The notes under the pieces were generated by a model. The model had not been told where the DNA came from. It saw only the letters and a program-made list of their open reading frames with translations, and made no database searches. DNA of 64,000 nt, from NCBI RefSeq assembly GCF_001294645.1, contig NZ_CP011868.1, positions 124,001 to 188,000 on the forward strand, given 5' to 3'. Source of the DNA: Pseudonocardia sp. HH130629-09. GTDB lineage: Bacteria > Actinomycetota > Actinomycetes > Mycobacteriales > Pseudonocardiaceae. Each line of letters begins with the position of its first letter. Position 1 is the first letter of the stretch. A program made the translations under genes and the position numbers. This document shows, one piece after another, positions 38,950 through 48,937 of the stretch.

Positions 38950-39957
38950 GTGGAGACACAGAGCGTGGCCGGGATCCGGATGGCCGATCCGGTCCTGGCC
39001 GAGGCCACGGCGGACGGGCTGAAGCGGGTCGAGGACCTGCTGCACCGCGAGGTGCACAGCGACTACGAGTTCGTCACCGAGACCTCGTTGCACCTCATCG
39101 AGGCCGGCGGGAAGCGGTTCCGGCCGCTGTTCACGCTGCTCGCGGCCCAGGTGGGACCGCATCCCGAACGCGACGAGGTGATCACGGCGGCCGCCGTGGT
39201 GGAGCTGATCCACCTGGCGACGCTGTACCACGACGACGTGATGGACGAGGCGTCCATGCGGCGGGGCGCGGAGTCCGCGAACTCGCGCTGGGACAACTCG
39301 GTCGCGATCCTGACCGGGGACTTCCTGTTCGCACACGCGTCGCGGCTGGTCGCCGACCTCGGCCCGGACGCGGTGCGGATCATCGCCGAGACGTTCGCCC
39401 TGCTGGTGACCGGCCAGATGCGCGAGACCCGGGGCCCCAAGGCGTCGGACGACCCGGTGCAGCACTACCTGCGGGTGGTCGCGGAGAAGACCGGGTCGCT
39501 CATCGCGACCTCGGGCCGTTACGGAGGCATGTTCTCCGGTGCGCCGACCGAGCACGTCGAGGCGCTGCGGACCTTCGGCGAGGTCATCGGGGCCGCGTTC
39601 CAGATCTCCGACGACATCATCGACATCGCGTCGCCGTCGGACGACTCGGGCAAGACCCCCGGCACCGACCTGCGGGAGGGCGTGCACACCCTGCCGATGC
39701 TCTACGCCCTGCGCGACGGCGACGACTCGGCCGACGCGCGCAGGCTGCGGCAGCTGCTGGCCGCCCCGATCAGCGACGACGACGAGGTGGCCGAGGCGCT
39801 GGAGCTGCTCCGCTCCGGTGACGCGCTGGTCAAGGCCCGCGAGACCGTCGCCGGGTACGCCGACCGCGCGCGTGCCGAGCTGGCGGTGCTGCCGCCGTGC
39901 CCGGCGATCGAGGCGCTGCGGACGCTGACCGACTACACGGTGGAGCGGGTGGGCTGA
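38950..39957 (+). CDS. grcC: Long-chain polyprenyl diphosphate synthase (menaquinone side chain)
   Basis: 335-residue trans-isoprenyl diphosphate synthase. The first Asp-rich motif is DDVMDEA within LATLYHDDVMDEASMRRG, and the second is DDIIDIASPSDDSGK. GGKRFRP binds IPP. The position after nuo and near menG suggests it makes the isoprenoid tail of menaquinone, as proposed for mycobacterial GrcC/HepT-type enzymes. Chain length cannot be read with certainty. The start could also be GTG 38944. Its 3' end overlaps the convergent transporter gene by 25 nt. Confidence 0.9.
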   Translation: METQSVAGIRMADPVLAEATADGLKRVEDLLHREVHSDYEFVTETSLHLIEAGGKRFRPLFTLLAAQVGPHPERDEVITAAAVVELIHLATLYHDDVMDEASMRRGAESANSRWDNSVAILTGDFLFAHASRLVADLGPDAVRIIAETFALLVTGQMRETRGPKASDDPVQHYLRVVAEKTGSLIATSGRYGGMFSGAPTEHVEALRTFGEVIGAAFQISDDIIDIASPSDDSGKTPGTDLREGVHTLPMLYALRDGDDSADARRLRQLLAAPISDDDEVAEALELLRSGDALVKARETVAGYADRARAELAVLPPCPAIEALRTLTDYTVERVG

Positions 39958-40874
39958 GCCGCCGGTGGGCGTCGCCGTCGCAGCAGATCGACGGTGAACA
40001 CCACCAGCGCCAGCCAGACGAGGGCGAACCCCGCCCAGCGGGCCGGGGCCATCGGCTGTCCGACGACCAGCACGCCCCACAGGAACTGCAGCGTGGGGTT
40101 GACGTAGAGCAGCACCCCGAGGGTCGTGAGCGGCAGCCGTCGCGCCGCGGCGCCGTAGAGCAGCAGCGGCAGCGCCGTCGCCGGACCCGCGGACAGCATG
40201 AGCAGCAGGTGCCACGGCCCGTACCCGGTGAACGTGCCGCCGCCGGAGAGCTCCAGGACGACGAGGAACACCGCGGCCGGTACGACGAGCACGAGGCCCT
40301 CCGCGGTCAGCCCGGCCGCGGCGGGCAGCGGCGCGGTCGCCTTGAACAGCCCGTAGATCCCGAACGAGCAGGCCAGGGCCATCGACAGCCACGGCACCGT
40401 GCCGTTGCCGACGGCGATGACCACGACGGCCGTCGCCGCCAGCCCCAGCGCCACCCACTGCGCGGGCCGCAGCCGTTCCCGCAGGACGAGGACGCCGAAC
40501 AGCACCCCGACCAGCGGGGTCATGTAGTAGCCGAGCGCGGACTCGACGACCAGCCCCACCGAGACGCCCCAGCTGAACAGACCCCAGTTCACCGCGATGA
40601 ACACCGCGGCCGCGGCCGTCGCGAGCCACCCGCGGAGACCGAGCCCGCGCACGTCGCCCCAGCCGCGCAGCACGGTCAGCACCACCGCCATCAGCACGGC
40701 GGTCCACAGCACGCGGTGGGCGAGGACCTCCAGCGGCGCCGCGGGGTCCAGCAGCGGCCAGAACGCCGGGAACAGGCCCCACAGCACGTACGCGCCGACG
40801 CCCGCGGCGAGCCCGGCGGGGTTCCGCTCACTCCGTTCGGGTGTGGTTCGTTCGGGGGAACGGGCGGCGGTCAT
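39933..40874 (-). CDS. rarD: EamA/RarD-like transporter
   Basis: 313 residues with ten predicted transmembrane helices. RarD-type motifs appear: GLFPAFWPLL, LAHRVLWTAV, NWGLFSWGV, ESALGYYMTPLVGVLFGVLVLRE (split by the conserved GYYM-PL) and a C-terminal LQFLWGVLV. Belongs to the drug/metabolite transporter superfamily. The substrate is unknown; chloramphenicol sensitivity gave the name in E. coli. ATG 40874. Confidence 0.9.
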   Translation of the reverse strand: MTAARSPERTTPERSERNPAGLAAGVGAYVLWGLFPAFWPLLDPAAPLEVLAHRVLWTAVLMAVVLTVLRGWGDVRGLGLRGWLATAAAAVFIAVNWGLFSWGVSVGLVVESALGYYMTPLVGVLFGVLVLRERLRPAQWVALGLAATAVVVIAVGNGTVPWLSMALACSFGIYGLFKATAPLPAAAGLTAEGLVLVVPAAVFLVVLELSGGGTFTGYGPWHLLLMLSAGPATALPLLLYGAAARRLPLTTLGVLLYVNPTLQFLWGVLVVGQPMAPARWAGFALVWLALVVFTVDLLRRRRPPAAQPTRSTV

Positions 40875-41017
40875 GGTCGCTTCGGGTGGTGGGTCACGGG
40901 CACGATGATCCGGTACGGGTGTGCCACCGCGCGCGGTGACGGCGAGGCGGGCACGATCCGTGATACCAAGCACGGCGACAGCGGTCCGGGAGGGTCCCGG
41001 GCGGACGGAGGTCCGGC

Positions 41018-42490
41018 ATGGGCTGGATGTGGGTACTGCTGGCGGTGCTCGTGGTACTCGTGGCGGCAGGGGTGCTGGTGTCCCGCCGCCGCGCAGGGAC
41101 CGTCGAGGACGGTCCGGAGGCCACGGGTGCGCCCGACACGGTGGGGGCGTCGGACGGGCCCGGCCCGGGGAGCGGACCCGGGACCGTGGGGCTGTTCGAG
41201 CCCGTCGGGGAGGCCGACCCGGCCCGGGCGACCGGGGCGACCACACCGCCGCCGGACAGCGCACCGCCACCGTCCGCCGTCGCCTATGGTGCGGGGGAGC
41301 AGGTCGTCCCCCCGGCAGCCCGCCCCGGGGTGACCGGAGACGTGCCGGCCGGCTCCGAGGTGCCCGGTGCCCCGCCGGCCGCCGCGGGCGGGACCGCCGC
41401 TGCGGGCGGGACCGGCTCCACCGCGACGGACGGACCCGCGACGGACGGACCCGCGACGGACGGACCCGCGACGGACGGACCCGCGACGGACGAACCCGCT
41501 GCCGTAGCCCGGGACGCCCCGGCTCACGACAACCCGGCCCACGAGGACCTGGCCCACGGGCAGGACAGTGCTGCCCAGGACGAGTCGGCCGAGGGCGATC
41601 CGGCCGAGAGTGGTCCGACCGAGGAGGCCCCGGCCGAGGACGGCCCGGCCGACGGAAGCGCGGCTCACAACGCCCCGGCCCAGGTCGCCGCGGCTCGCGA
41701 TGATCTGGCCGAGGGCGGTCTGACCGAGGACGCGTCGGCCGAGGAAGCCCCGGCCGACGGCGGCGCGGCCCAGTACGGCGCGGCAGCCCCCGCCGCACCG
41801 GTCGAGGGGGAACCGGACCGCAGCGCCGGAGCACCGGACGGTGCCACGGCACCCGCGGTGCCCCTTCCCCGCCCCGAGAGCAACCCCGCGCCGCAGGACG
41901 CGGCGGCCGAGGACGACGACGAGCCGTCCGGCCGGCACGCCCTGCGCGACGACGTCGAACCGGCCCCGTTGCCCGAGCATGCCCCTGCGTCGGACGACGA
42001 CGGCCCGCCCGCGCCGTTGCCGATCCCGTCGCGGACGCGACAGCCCGCCGGTGGCTCGGCGCTGGCGGCGCTCGACTCCCTGATCATCGGCCCGTCCGCG
42101 GCGTCCGAGCCGCTGCCCCTCGGCGTGCGGCCCGGCTCGTACCCGGGCTCGGTGCTCGCACCCGCCGACGGCGGCGACCCGCCCGAGACGCACCGGGTGA
42201 AGGTGCACAGCGGGTCGCGGCGGTTCCATCCGCCCGAGTCGCCGTACTACGTCCGTACGCGGGCGGACCTCTACTTCACCGCGGAGGGCGCCGCTCGGGC
42301 GGCCGGGTTCATCGCGTGGAACGAACGCCCAGTAGTCGGTTCCCCTGGGCAGTCCGGGAGTGGACCGCTTGTTCAGGGCGCCTTGTCGGCGTCCGACGAA
42401 GCGGTGTCCGCCTCCGTCGGGGATGTTGCCGAACTTGGTGACGTCGACGTGGATCAACGAGCCGGGGTGTGGGTGTTCGTAGCGGCGTAG
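41018..42490 (+). CDS. Membrane-anchored acidic repeat protein with C-terminal sunset-type domain, 3' end replaced by IS sequence
   Basis: The ATG follows a GGAGGT-like site. Residues 3-22 are one transmembrane helix followed by SRRR, so the rest is cytoplasmic. Residues about 30-385 are low complexity, very acidic and Ala/Pro-rich, including five DGPAT-type pentapeptides and a longer decaying 5-residue periodicity. Residues about 393-433 (VKVHSGSRRFHPP ... YYVRT ... AARAAGFIAW) resemble the small sunset domain, thought to be a binding module. After residue 435 the frame enters antisense transposase DNA for 55 codons. The native C-terminus is lost, although the domain itself looks nearly complete. 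Function unknown. Confidence 0.72.
   Translation: MGWMWVLLAVLVVLVAAGVLVSRRRAGTVEDGPEATGAPDTVGASDGPGPGSGPGTVGLFEPVGEADPARATGATTPPPDSAPPPSAVAYGAGEQVVPPAARPGVTGDVPAGSEVPGAPPAAAGGTAAAGGTGSTATDGPATDGPATDGPATDGPATDEPAAVARDAPAHDNPAHEDLAHGQDSAAQDESAEGDPAESGPTEEAPAEDGPADGSAAHNAPAQVAAARDDLAEGGLTEDASAEEAPADGGAAQYGAAAPAAPVEGEPDRSAGAPDGATAPAVPLPRPESNPAPQDAAAEDDDEPSGRHALRDDVEPAPLPEHAPASDDDGPPAPLPIPSRTRQPAGGSALAALDSLIIGPSAASEPLPLGVRPGSYPGSVLAPADGGDPPETHRVKVHSGSRRFHPPESPYYVRTRADLYFTAEGAARAAGFIAWNERPVVGSPGQSGSGPLVQGALSASDEAVSASVGDVAELGDVDVDQRAGVWVFVAA
41423..41497 (+). repeat. 15-bp tandem repeat, five copies
   Basis: Four identical copies of GCGACGGACGGACCC and a fifth with one change encode the T-D-G-P-A pentapeptide. 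The array is in frame, so copy number can vary without breaking the gene. Confidence 0.9.
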
Positions 42491-42865
42491 GGGCTCGCCG
42501 GTGACCCGGTCGATGTGGGAGAGCCGGTTGATCCGGCAGCGGCGCAGGACCGCGTGCACGGTCGAGGCGGCGAGAGCGAGTCGGCCGCCGATCTGTACTG
42601 GTCCGAGTCGGTGGTGCCACCGCAGTCGCACGATCTGCTTCACCAGCCTCGGTGGGGTCTTGGCCGGCATCGACCGTGGTCGGGAGCTGCGGTCGACCAT
42701 CCCGGGCGGGCCCTCGGCGCGGTAGCGGTCAGCCCACTTTCGGGCGGTGCGAGGGGCGACCATGAACATTCTGGCCGCGGTGGAGCAGGTCCAGTCCTGG
42801 TCGACGATCAGACGGGCCAGCCGTAGCCGGGCACGCGGAGTCAGCGCAGCGTTAGCGTGGGTCAC
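42320..42865 (-). pseudogene. IS481-type transposase, N-terminal part only
   Basis: The start at 42865 reads the leucine-rich helix-turn-helix region (LTPRARLRLARLIV ... WSCSTAARMF-like, RTARKWADRY) and the following RSSRPRSMP, RRCRINRLSHIDR and HVDVTKFGNIPDGGGHR, matching IS481-family transposases through the first catalytic Asp. Homology stops at DYWAFV (about 42320). The later DDE residues are gone and the frame runs on through unrelated antisense DNA, so this cannot transpose by itself. Confidence 0.8.
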
Positions 42866-42967
42866 AAGGGCCTCCGGTTGGTGAAGCGGTTCCTAGACAG
42901 CTCCACTTCACAACCGGGGGTCCTCGCCTGTCTCAGCGACAGGCCGTCATCAGCTCAACCTGGAACA
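42320..42967 (-). mobile_element. Truncated IS481-like element
   Basis: The remnant covers the transposase fragment and about 100 bp upstream. That upstream part holds the likely outer end, beginning near TGTTCCAGG read on the minus strand. The distal end is missing where it joins the acidic-protein gene. The right limit is approximate. It stops 20 bp short of the korB stop. Confidence 0.65.
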
Positions 42968-42986
42968 ACGTCCATGGACATCACAC

Positions 42987-44053
<1,067 letters not shown>

Positions 44054-44057
<4 letters not shown>

Positions 44058-45997
44058 GCCTGCGCTCCAGTGGTCTCGTTGGCGGGCCGTGGGGTGGTGT
44101 CGGCCGCGGACTCCGGGTGCTTGCCGGTGAGGTAGTCCAGGAACACGTCCTGCAACTCCTCGGCGCCGAAGGGGAGCCCGGCGACCTTGGTGTAGCTCTT
44201 GACGTCGACCAGGTGGCGGGCGCGCAGCAGCATGGCGAGCTGGCCGAGGTTCATCTCGGGGCAGAGCACCGTGCGGTAGCGGCCCAGGATCTCGCCGAGG
44301 TTGGCCGGCATCGGGTTGAGGTTGCGCAGGTGCACCGTGGCGACCGAGTGGCCGAGCTTGCGCACCCGCCGCGCCGCGGCGTTGATCGGACCGAAGGTCG
44401 ACCCCCAGCCGACGACGAGGAAGTCCGCGTCGCCGTCGGGGTCGTCGACCGCGAGGTCGGGCACCTCGATGCCCTCGATCTTGGCCTGGCGCAGCCGGAC
44501 CATGCGGTCGTGGTTGTCGGGGTCGTAGGAGATCGAGCCGCGCCCGTCGGCCTTCTCCAGCCCCCCGACGCGGTGCTCCAGACCCGCGGTGCCGGGGATC
44601 GCCCACGGCCGGGCCAGGGTCTCGGGGTCACGCAGGTACGGCCAGAACTCCCCGGACCCGTCGGGGGCGTTGGGCTCGGTCGCGAACCCCGGGTCCACCG
44701 TCGGCAGGGTCTCGACGGCGGGGATCTTCCACGGCTCGGAGCCGTTGGCCAGCGCGCCGTCGGACAGCAACATCACCGGGGTGCGGTAGCGCACGGCCAT
44801 CGCGGCGGCCTCGACCGCGGCGATGAAGCAGTCGCCAGGGGTGCAGGGGGCGATCACCGGGAGCGGGGCCTCGCCGTTGCGCCCGTGCAAGGCCTGGAGC
44901 AGGTCGGCCTGTTCGGTCTTGGTGGGCAGCCCCGTCGAGGGGCCGCCGCGCTGCACGTCGATCACCAGCAGCGGAAGCTCCAGGGCCACGGCCAGGCCGA
45001 CGGTCTCGGCCTTGAGCGCGATCCCCGGACCCGAGGTGGTGGTGACGCCGAGCGCGCCGCCGAACGCCGCGCCCAGCGCGGCGCCGACGCCGGAGATCTC
45101 GTCCTCGGCCTGGAAGGTGGTCACGCCGAACGCCTTGTGCTTGGACAGCTCGTGGAGGATGTCCGAGGCCGGGGTGATCGGGTAGGTGCCCAGGAACACC
45201 GGCAGGCTCGTCGTGCGCCCGGCGGCGATGATCCCGTAGGCCAGCGCGACGTTCCCGGTGATCTGCCGGTAGGTCCCCGGCGCCAGCCGGGCCGGGGCGA
45301 CCTCGTAGGTGACCGCGAACGCCTCGGTCGTCTCGCCGTAGGCGTGCCCGGCGCGGAAGGCCAGGATGTTGGCCTCGGCGATGTCGGGCTTCTTCGCGAA
45401 CTTCTCCCGCAGGAACCGCTCGGTCGACTCCGAGGGGCGGTGGTACATCCACGACAGCAGCCCCAGGGCGAACATGTTCTTCGCCCGCTCGGCGTCCTTC
45501 TTGGACAGCCCGGTCTCCTCCAGCGCGCCCCGGGTCAGGGTCGCCATCGCGACCCCGTGCACCGCGTAGGGCTCCAGGGAGCCGTCCTCGAGCGGGTTCG
45601 CCGCGTACCCGACCTTGGTCAGGTTCCGCTTGGTGAACTCGTCGGTGTTCACGATCAGCACGCCGCCGTGGGGCAGGTCGCCGATGTTGGCCTTCAACGC
45701 CGCCGGGTTCATCGCCACCAGCACGTCCGGGCGGTCCCCCGGAGTGAGGATGTCGTAGTTCGCGAAGTGCAGCTGGAACGACGACACCCCCGGCAGCGTC
45801 CCGGCAGGAGCCCGGATCTCCGCGGGGAAGTTCGGCAGCGTCGACAGGTCGTTGCCGAAGTTCGCGGTCTCGGAGGTGAAGCGGTCACCCGTCAGCTGCA
45901 TGCCGTCACCGGAGTCGCCGGCGAACCGGATGACCACCCGGTCGCGCTGCACGACCTCGGAGTGGCGTGCCTCGACGGGAGTGTCGCTGGTCGTCAT
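44054..45997 (-). CDS. korA: KorA, 2-oxoglutarate:ferredoxin oxidoreductase alpha subunit (gamma-alpha fusion)
   Basis: 647 residues. The N-terminal gamma domain (about 15-205) begins VIRFAGDSGDGMQLTGDRF. The alpha domain has TYPITPASDILHELS, FQAEDEISGVGAALGAAFGG and TTTSGPGIALKAE. The fused layout matches mycobacterial KorA, an oxygen-tolerant enzyme. ATG 45997 is chosen over 46042, as the extra 15 residues are Arg-rich and not family-like. Confidence 0.94.
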
Positions 45998-46031
45998 GGG
46001 CTGATGGTCCCCAGTTCGGCGTCGAATTGTC

Positions 46032-46047
46032 CCTCGATACATCGAGG
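46032..46047. promoter_or_regulatory. Palindrome upstream of korA
   Basis: CCTCGAT-AC-ATCGAGG, 7-bp arms, 35 nt before the korA ATG, next to a GACAAT hexamer (minus strand, 46026-46031) that could be its -10. A candidate operator for an unidentified regulator. Confidence 0.45.
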
Positions 46048-46122
46048 TTAACTCCCGGTTCGTCCCCCTGTCCGGAGACCCGGGATCACGTCACATGGCC
46101 CGCGTCACGTTCGTGCCGCGGG

Positions 46123-46896
46123 TCACTTCCTGCTGATCTTCTTCTGCAGCGCCGCGACGCGTTCCGCGAACGCCTCGGAGTGCACGGTCTCGGCCTGGGC
46201 GCGGACCTCGATGTCGGTGGCGTCGGCGTGCGCGTCGAGCCGGGACGTGATCCGCATCGTCGCCTTGGTCGTGACGATCAGGTCCCGCGGCGCGGCGGCG
46301 GCCCGGCCCGCGAGCTCACGGGCGCCGGCCATCAGGTCCTCGTCGCTGTCGTAGGCACGCCAGACCAGACCGACGCGCTCGGCCTCGCGGGCGTCGAGGA
46401 CGTCGCCGAACAGGGTCGTCGCGGCGGTGCCCTGGGCGCCGAGAGCGCGCTGGGCCATCCACGTGTAGCCGCCGCCGGGGTGCAGGCCCAGCTGCATGAA
46501 GCGGACGTCGAACCGTGCGGTCGGGCCGGCCAGCCGGACGTCGCAGGCCAGGGCGAGGTTGATCCCCGCGCCGACGGCGGCTCCGTTGACCGCGGCCAGG
46601 GTCGGCAGCGGGGAGGAGGCGATGGCGAGGAACCCGGAGTAGACGCGCTTGAGCGTCGCCGGGTCGGCCCGCTGCAGCTCCGCGAGGTCGCCGCCGGCGC
46701 AGAACGCGGGCGCCTGCCCAGTGACGACGATCGCGCCGACCGAGTCGTCGGCGTTCGCGGTCTCGACGGCGGCGACGAGCTTCTGCGACAGGTCCAGGTT
46801 CAGCGCGTTGCGTCGTGCCGGGTTCGACACGGTGAGCACCGCGACACCGTCGGTGACCTCGGTCCGGACCTCTGTCGTGACATCGCCGTCGCTCAT
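46123..46896 (-). CDS. Enoyl-CoA hydratase/isomerase family protein
   Basis: 257-residue crotonase-fold protein. The oxyanion-hole segment is [14 protein letters not shown] and the second is [16 protein letters not shown]. At the position of the second catalytic Glu the sequence has [13 protein letters not shown], so only part of the canonical hydratase Glu pair is evident and the reaction may be isomerase-like. Substrate unknown. ATG 46896. Confidence 0.88.
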   Translation of the reverse strand: MSDGDVTTEVRTEVTDGVAVLTVSNPARRNALNLDLSQKLVAAVETANADDSVGAIVVTGQAPAFCAGGDLAELQRADPATLKRVYSGFLAIASSPLPTLAAVNGAAVGAGINLALACDVRLAGPTARFDVRFMQLGLHPGGGYTWMAQRALGAQGTAATTLFGDVLDAREAERVGLVWRAYDSDEDLMAGARELAGRAAAAPRDLIVTTKATMRITSRLDAHADATDIEVRAQAETVHSEAFAERVAALQKKISRK

Positions 46897-47041
46897 GGGC
46901 CCGACTCTTCCACGCCGGGTCGGCCTCCCGCACGTGACGGGTGCCCCGGGCCGGGCCCGGGTCACACCCGGGAACGCGCTGCCCGGTTCGTCCGTTGAGA
47001 AGGGTGACCCCAGCAGGACCGCACGGAAAGGTGACGCCGGC

Positions 47042-47902
47042 GTGCACAGCCACATGAACGGTCTGAAGACGGCCGTCCTCCTCGGCGCGATGAGCGCCCT
47101 GATCCTCGCGATCGGCGGGGTCCTCGGCGGCCGCGGCGGACTGGTCATCGCCCTGGTCGTCGCGTTCGCGGTGAACGGGTGGGCCTACTTCAACTCGGCG
47201 AAGATGGCGCTGCGGTCGATGCACGCCCAGCCGATCACCGAGGCCGAGTACCCCCAGCTGTTCCGGATCGTCCGCGAGCTGAGCCAGCGGGCCCGCCAGC
47301 CCATGCCGTCGCTGCACATCAGCCCGACCGACGCACCCAACGCGTTCGCCACCGGCCGCAACCCCCGGCACGCAGCGGTGTGCGTGACCACCGGTCTGCT
47401 GCACCTCCTCGACGAGCGCGAGCTGCGCGCGGTCATCGGCCACGAGCTCAGCCACGTCTACAACCGCGACATCCTGATCTCGTCGATCGCCGGAGCGCTC
47501 GCCTCGGCGGTGTCGTTCCTCGCGAACTTCGCGATGTTCGCCTCGATCTTCGGCGGCAACGACGAGGACCGCCCGAACCCGATCGCGATCATCCTGGTCG
47601 CGCTCCTCGGCCCGATCGCGGCCGGCGTGGTGCAGATGGCCGTCAGCCGGTCGCGGGAGTACCAGGCCGACGCCTCGGGGGCCGAGCTCACCGGGGACCC
47701 GTTGGGCCTGGCCTCGGCGCTGCACAAGCTCAAGTACGGCACCGCGGCCGCCCCACTGCCTCCGGACCCGCGGCTCACGGCGCAGTCGCACCTGATGATC
47801 GCGAACCCGTTCCGGCCCGGCGAGAAGATGGCGAGGTGGTTCTCCACCCACCCGCCGATCGACGACCGGATCGCGCGGCTCCAGCAGATGGTCCGCCGCT
47901 GA
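47042..47902 (+). CDS. htpX: HtpX-like membrane zinc metalloprotease
   Basis: 286 residues. Two N-terminal helices (about 9-27 and 33-50), the zinc motif HELSH at 134-138, two further hydrophobic segments, and the third ligand Glu in [11 protein letters not shown]48B family; degrades misfolded membrane proteins. htpX also follows the polyprenyl synthase in Mycobacterium. The GTG at 47042 sits after AAGGTGA; ATG 47054 is an alternative. Confidence 0.92.
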   Translation: MHSHMNGLKTAVLLGAMSALILAIGGVLGGRGGLVIALVVAFAVNGWAYFNSAKMALRSMHAQPITEAEYPQLFRIVRELSQRARQPMPSLHISPTDAPNAFATGRNPRHAAVCVTTGLLHLLDERELRAVIGHELSHVYNRDILISSIAGALASAVSFLANFAMFASIFGGNDEDRPNPIAIILVALLGPIAAGVVQMAVSRSREYQADASGAELTGDPLGLASALHKLKYGTAAAPLPPDPRLTAQSHLMIANPFRPGEKMARWFSTHPPIDDRIARLQQMVRR

Positions 47903-48014
47903 CCGGACCGTTCCGGGGGTGGTTGCGCGACCCCGGGTCGCTGTTCCGTAACGGTTCGGGGTGCCGGGAGCGATGAAGCTCTCAGAGCAGAGCTCCCCCT
48001 GCGGAAGAGGACCC

Positions 48015-48915
48015 ATGAGCGAGACCCCGTCCCAGAAGCCCCGCCACGCGCTCACCGACACCGGCGAGACCCCGTCGGTGCCGCTCCAGGGTGGCCCGGT
48101 CGAGGTCCCGTCACCGGCCCGCCCGGGGGACGACGTGGTCACCGAGGCCGGCCCCGACGAGCCGGTCGCGCTGCCGTCGGCCCGACCGTCCTCGGACGCC
48201 GACACCCCGGTCGCGCCGACGGTCGCCGATGCGGACGCCACGACCCCCTCCGACCCGGACGCTGACGCTCCGGCCGCACCCACCCCGGCCGTGGACGACG
48301 CCGCCGGAGCCCCGCTCCTCCCGCCCCGCGGCGCCGCACACCGCGCCGGACGGCGGGTCCTCCGACGACGCACCGACCACCGTGCTGCCCGTCGTCCCGC
48401 GCCCCCGCGACGCAGCCGGGCCCGGCGGCCGTCGTCCCGGCCAGGTCCCGCCACGGCAGGTCCCCGGCGGCTACGTCCCCGGCCACGTTCCGCCCCGGCA
48501 GGCCTCGGGCGGTCACGTCCCCGCGCAGTACGCCCCGGCGGGCCCGCGACACCCGGCCCGCCCGCCCGTGGCCCGGCATCCCCTCACGGGCCGGCCCCCG
48601 GCGGGCCAGCGCCCGCACGCGCGGTTCCCGTCGGGCCCCCCGGCCCAGGCCCCGCCCGTCCGGCGGCACCCCGAGCCGGTCCGCCGGGCCCCGCTTCCCG
48701 AGCCGGTCCGTCAGGTCCCGCTCCCCGAGGGTGGCGCGACCCGGAGCTCCGGCGGGTTCCGGCTGCCCGACTTCCCGGCTCGCACCCGGCCGGTGCTGCC
48801 GGCCGTCCTGGGTGCCGCGGCCGCGGTCGTCCTGGCTCTCGGCATCGTCGTCGGGGTCACCGGTACCTCGGACGCGTCCCCGGCGCCGGCGCCCGCCCCG
48901 GTGTCCACGCCCTGA
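48015..48915 (+). pseudogene. Pro/Ala-rich protein with C-terminal membrane helix, split by a +1 frameshift
   Basis: ATG 48015 follows GGAAGAGG and opens an acidic Pro/Ala/Asp-rich frame for about 100 codons. Near 48305-48335, in C/G runs, the coding pattern moves to the next frame, which continues SSDDAPTTVLPVV and then many Pro/Arg/Gln repeats (VPGGYVPGHVPPRQ). It ends with a hydrophobic helix VLPAVLGAAAAVVLALGIVVGV and a short Pro-rich outer tail before TGA 48915. Rejoined length is about 299 residues. Likely a tail-anchored or single-pass protein of unknown function. Confidence 0.6.
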
Positions 48916-48937
48916 CCGATCTGTTTGTATCCCCGCC

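Noticed and set aside
37219..40782. A 1,187-codon minus-strand open frame through nuoN and the polyprenyl synthase
   Set aside because: Composition is Gly/Arg/Gln/Asp noise. The real proteins on the plus strand have clear family motifs throughout.
41423..41497. CRISPR array
   Set aside because: The 15-bp units are contiguous without spacers and encode a repeat in frame.
41500..41790. A pentapeptide-repeat protein on the minus strand
   Set aside because: The A-x-L-x-R pattern is the reverse image of the acidic 5-codon repeat in the plus-strand gene, which has a start and a membrane anchor.
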